A stretch of DNA of 6,438 nt, taken from the NCBI GenBank assembly GCA_945903655.1, contig CAMDOY010000218.1, forward strand, positions 1 to 6,438, given 5' to 3'. This stretch comes from Rhizobium sp. Q54. GTDB taxonomy: Bacteria; Pseudomonadota; Alphaproteobacteria; Rhizobiales; Beijerinckiaceae. Positions within the stretch are counted from its first letter, which is position 1; each line of letters begins with the position of its first letter. The position numbers and the translations under genes are program-made. The notes beneath the pieces are model-generated. The model worked only from the letters and a program-made list of their open reading frames with translations, made no database searches and had not been told where the DNA came from. Positions 5,355 to 6,438 of the stretch are shown one piece after another.

Positions 5355-6397
5355 GGCTCCTCCCCATCGGAAAAGAGGCCGAACTGGGTCGGCGCGCGCG
5401 GCGGCTCGGCGAGGCCCAGATGCCGGAAGGCGTTGGGGGTCAGCACGCGCCCGCGCGGGGTGCGCTGCAGGAAGCCCTGCTGCAACAGATAGGGCTCGAT
5501 GATGTCCTCGATGGCGTCGCGCGGCTCCGACAGGGCCGCTGCGATGGTCTCGATGCCCACGGGCCCGCCGCCGAAGTTGATGGCGACCATGTCGAGATAG
5601 CGCCGGTCCATGATGTCGAGGCCGATCTCGTCCACATCCAGCAGCTTCAGGGCGCGGTCGGCGACCGCGCGCGTCACCTGCGGGTCCTGATCCACGATGG
5701 CGAAATCGCGCACCCGGCGCAGCAGCCGGCCCGCGATGCGCGGGGTGCCGCGCGCGCGCCTGGCGATCTCGTTGGCGCCATCCTCGGTCATGGGAATCTT
5801 CAGCACCCGCGCCCCGCGCGCCACGATGCTCTGCAATTCCGGCACGGTGTAGAAATTCAGGCGGATGGGAATGCCGAAACGGTCGCGGAGCGGCGTCGTC
5901 AGCAGGCCTGCGCGGGTGGTGGCGCCGACAAGCGTGAATTTCGCCAGATCGATCTTCACCGAGCGGGCGGCGGGGCCTTCCCCGATGATGAGATCGAGCT
6001 GGAAATCCTCCATGGCCGGATAGAGAATCTCCTCCACCGCCGGGTTCAGTCGGTGGATTTCGTCGATGAAGAGCACGTCTCGCTCTTCCAGATTGGTGAG
6101 CTGCGCCGCCAGATCGCCCGCCTTGGCGATGACAGGCCCGGAGGTCGAGCGAAAATTGACCCCCAGCTCCTTGGCCACGATCTGCGCCAGGGTGGTTTTG
6201 CCCAGGCCCGGCGGGCCGACGAAGAGCACATGGTCCAGCGCCTCGTTGCGCGCCTTGGCGGCCTCGATGAACACACGCAAATTCTTCCGCGCCGCCTCCT
6301 GCCCGGTGAAATCGAGCAGCGACAGGGGCCGAATGGACGCCTCGGTGTCATCCTCGCGCTTTTCGGGCGAGAGGAGGCGGGGTTTGGGACTGGTCAT
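5351..6397 (-). CDS. ruvB: Holliday junction branch-migration DNA helicase RuvB
   Basis: A complete 348-residue AAA+ ATPase that, as hexameric rings flanking RuvA, drives branch migration of Holliday junctions during recombination and repair. Domains in order: an N-terminal extension (1-25); the large ATPase domain with Walker A GPPGLGKT (61-68), Walker B LFIDEIH (109-115), a RuvB-specific segment EEILYPAMEDFQLDLIIGEG (122-141) containing the hairpin that touches RuvA, sensor 1 GATTR (158-162) and the arginine finger in LRDRFG (170-175); a small helical domain with sensor 2 GTPRIAGRLLRRVRD (217-231); and a C-terminal winged-helix DNA-binding domain (about 255-330) with NFGGGPVGIETIAAAL. All key residues are present. 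It overlaps ybgC by GTGA, so the two form an operon. ruvA, usually directly upstream, would lie beyond base 6438. No Shine-Dalgarno site precedes the ATG: the preceding bases are a run of C on this strand. Confidence 0.97.
   Translation of the reverse strand: MTSPKPRLLSPEKREDDTEASIRPLSLLDFTGQEAARKNLRVFIEAAKARNEALDHVLFVGPPGLGKTTLAQIVAKELGVNFRSTSGPVIAKAGDLAAQLTNLEERDVLFIDEIHRLNPAVEEILYPAMEDFQLDLIIGEGPAARSVKIDLAKFTLVGATTRAGLLTTPLRDRFGIPIRLNFYTVPELQSIVARGARVLKIPMTEDGANEIARRARGTPRIAGRLLRRVRDFAIVDQDPQVTRAVADRALKLLDVDEIGLDIMDRRYLDMVAINFGGGPVGIETIAAALSEPRDAIEDIIEPYLLQQGFLQRTPRGRVLTPNAFRHLGLAEPPRAPTQFGLFSDGEEP
5357..5365 (-). promoter_or_regulatory. Ribosome binding site of ybgC
   Basis: Read on the - strand, GGGGAGGAG lies 2 bases before the GTG, within the last codons of ruvB. 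It is the strongest Shine-Dalgarno match noted in the window and decides in favour of the GTG start. Confidence 0.6.
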
Positions 6398-6438
6398 GGG
6401 GGGAGTGTAGCAGATTCGGGGTGGGGGGTGAGAGGCAG
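6398..6438 (-). other. Upstream region of ruvB, no gene visible
   Basis: These last 41 bases are pyrimidine-rich on the - strand and show no reading frame that I can support. A TACACT at 6409-6404 could be a -10 element, but no matching -35 is visible. If ruvA precedes ruvB as usual, it must end outside the window. Confidence 0.4.

Noticed and set aside
4935..5492. + strand open frame opposite ybgC and the end of ruvB
   Set aside because: It is antisense to two strongly conserved genes and looks like a compositional shadow.

Overview
This window looks like ordinary chromosome from a GC-rich alphaproteobacterium, most likely of the Hyphomicrobiales (Rhizobiales). That rests on strong GC bias at third codon positions, short intergenic gaps, stop/start overlaps (ATGA, TGATG, GTGA), an alphaproteobacterial type of RuvB and YbgC, and the neighbourhood thiE-like / Sel1 / inositol monophosphatase / MotA-like / OmpA-like. 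The order is a judgement from protein character, not from a search. I see no tRNA, rRNA, CRISPR array, insertion sequence or phage gene.

The left two thirds (1-4738) is read on the + strand. A ThiE-like protein enters from outside the window and overlaps (ATGA) a secreted Sel1-repeat protein. After a 103-base gap comes a complete inositol-monophosphatase-family enzyme. After a 94-base gap follow three tightly packed genes: a four-helix MotA/TolQ/ExbB-type channel subunit, a MotB-like protein with one membrane helix, a long coiled coil and an OmpA peptidoglycan-binding domain, and a small GNAT acetyltransferase. The channel and OmpA genes look like the stator pair of a proton-driven envelope machine that is not part of a flagellar cluster here.

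The right third (4950-6397) is read on the - strand: ruvB, the Holliday-junction branch-migration motor, overlaps (GTGA) ybgC, an acyl-CoA thioesterase that in many proteobacteria heads the tol-pal operon. Here no tolQ follows; ybgC runs into the convergent acetyltransferase gene.

The 211 bases between the convergent genes (4739-4949) hold a nested, imperfect palindrome of about 150 bases, probably a dispersed intergenic repeat. The most interesting items are the non-flagellar channel/OmpA pair, this palindrome, the poorly conserved ThiE-like C-terminus, and a GANTC-containing inverted repeat just upstream of the channel gene. I did not find convincing evidence of a wholly new system.
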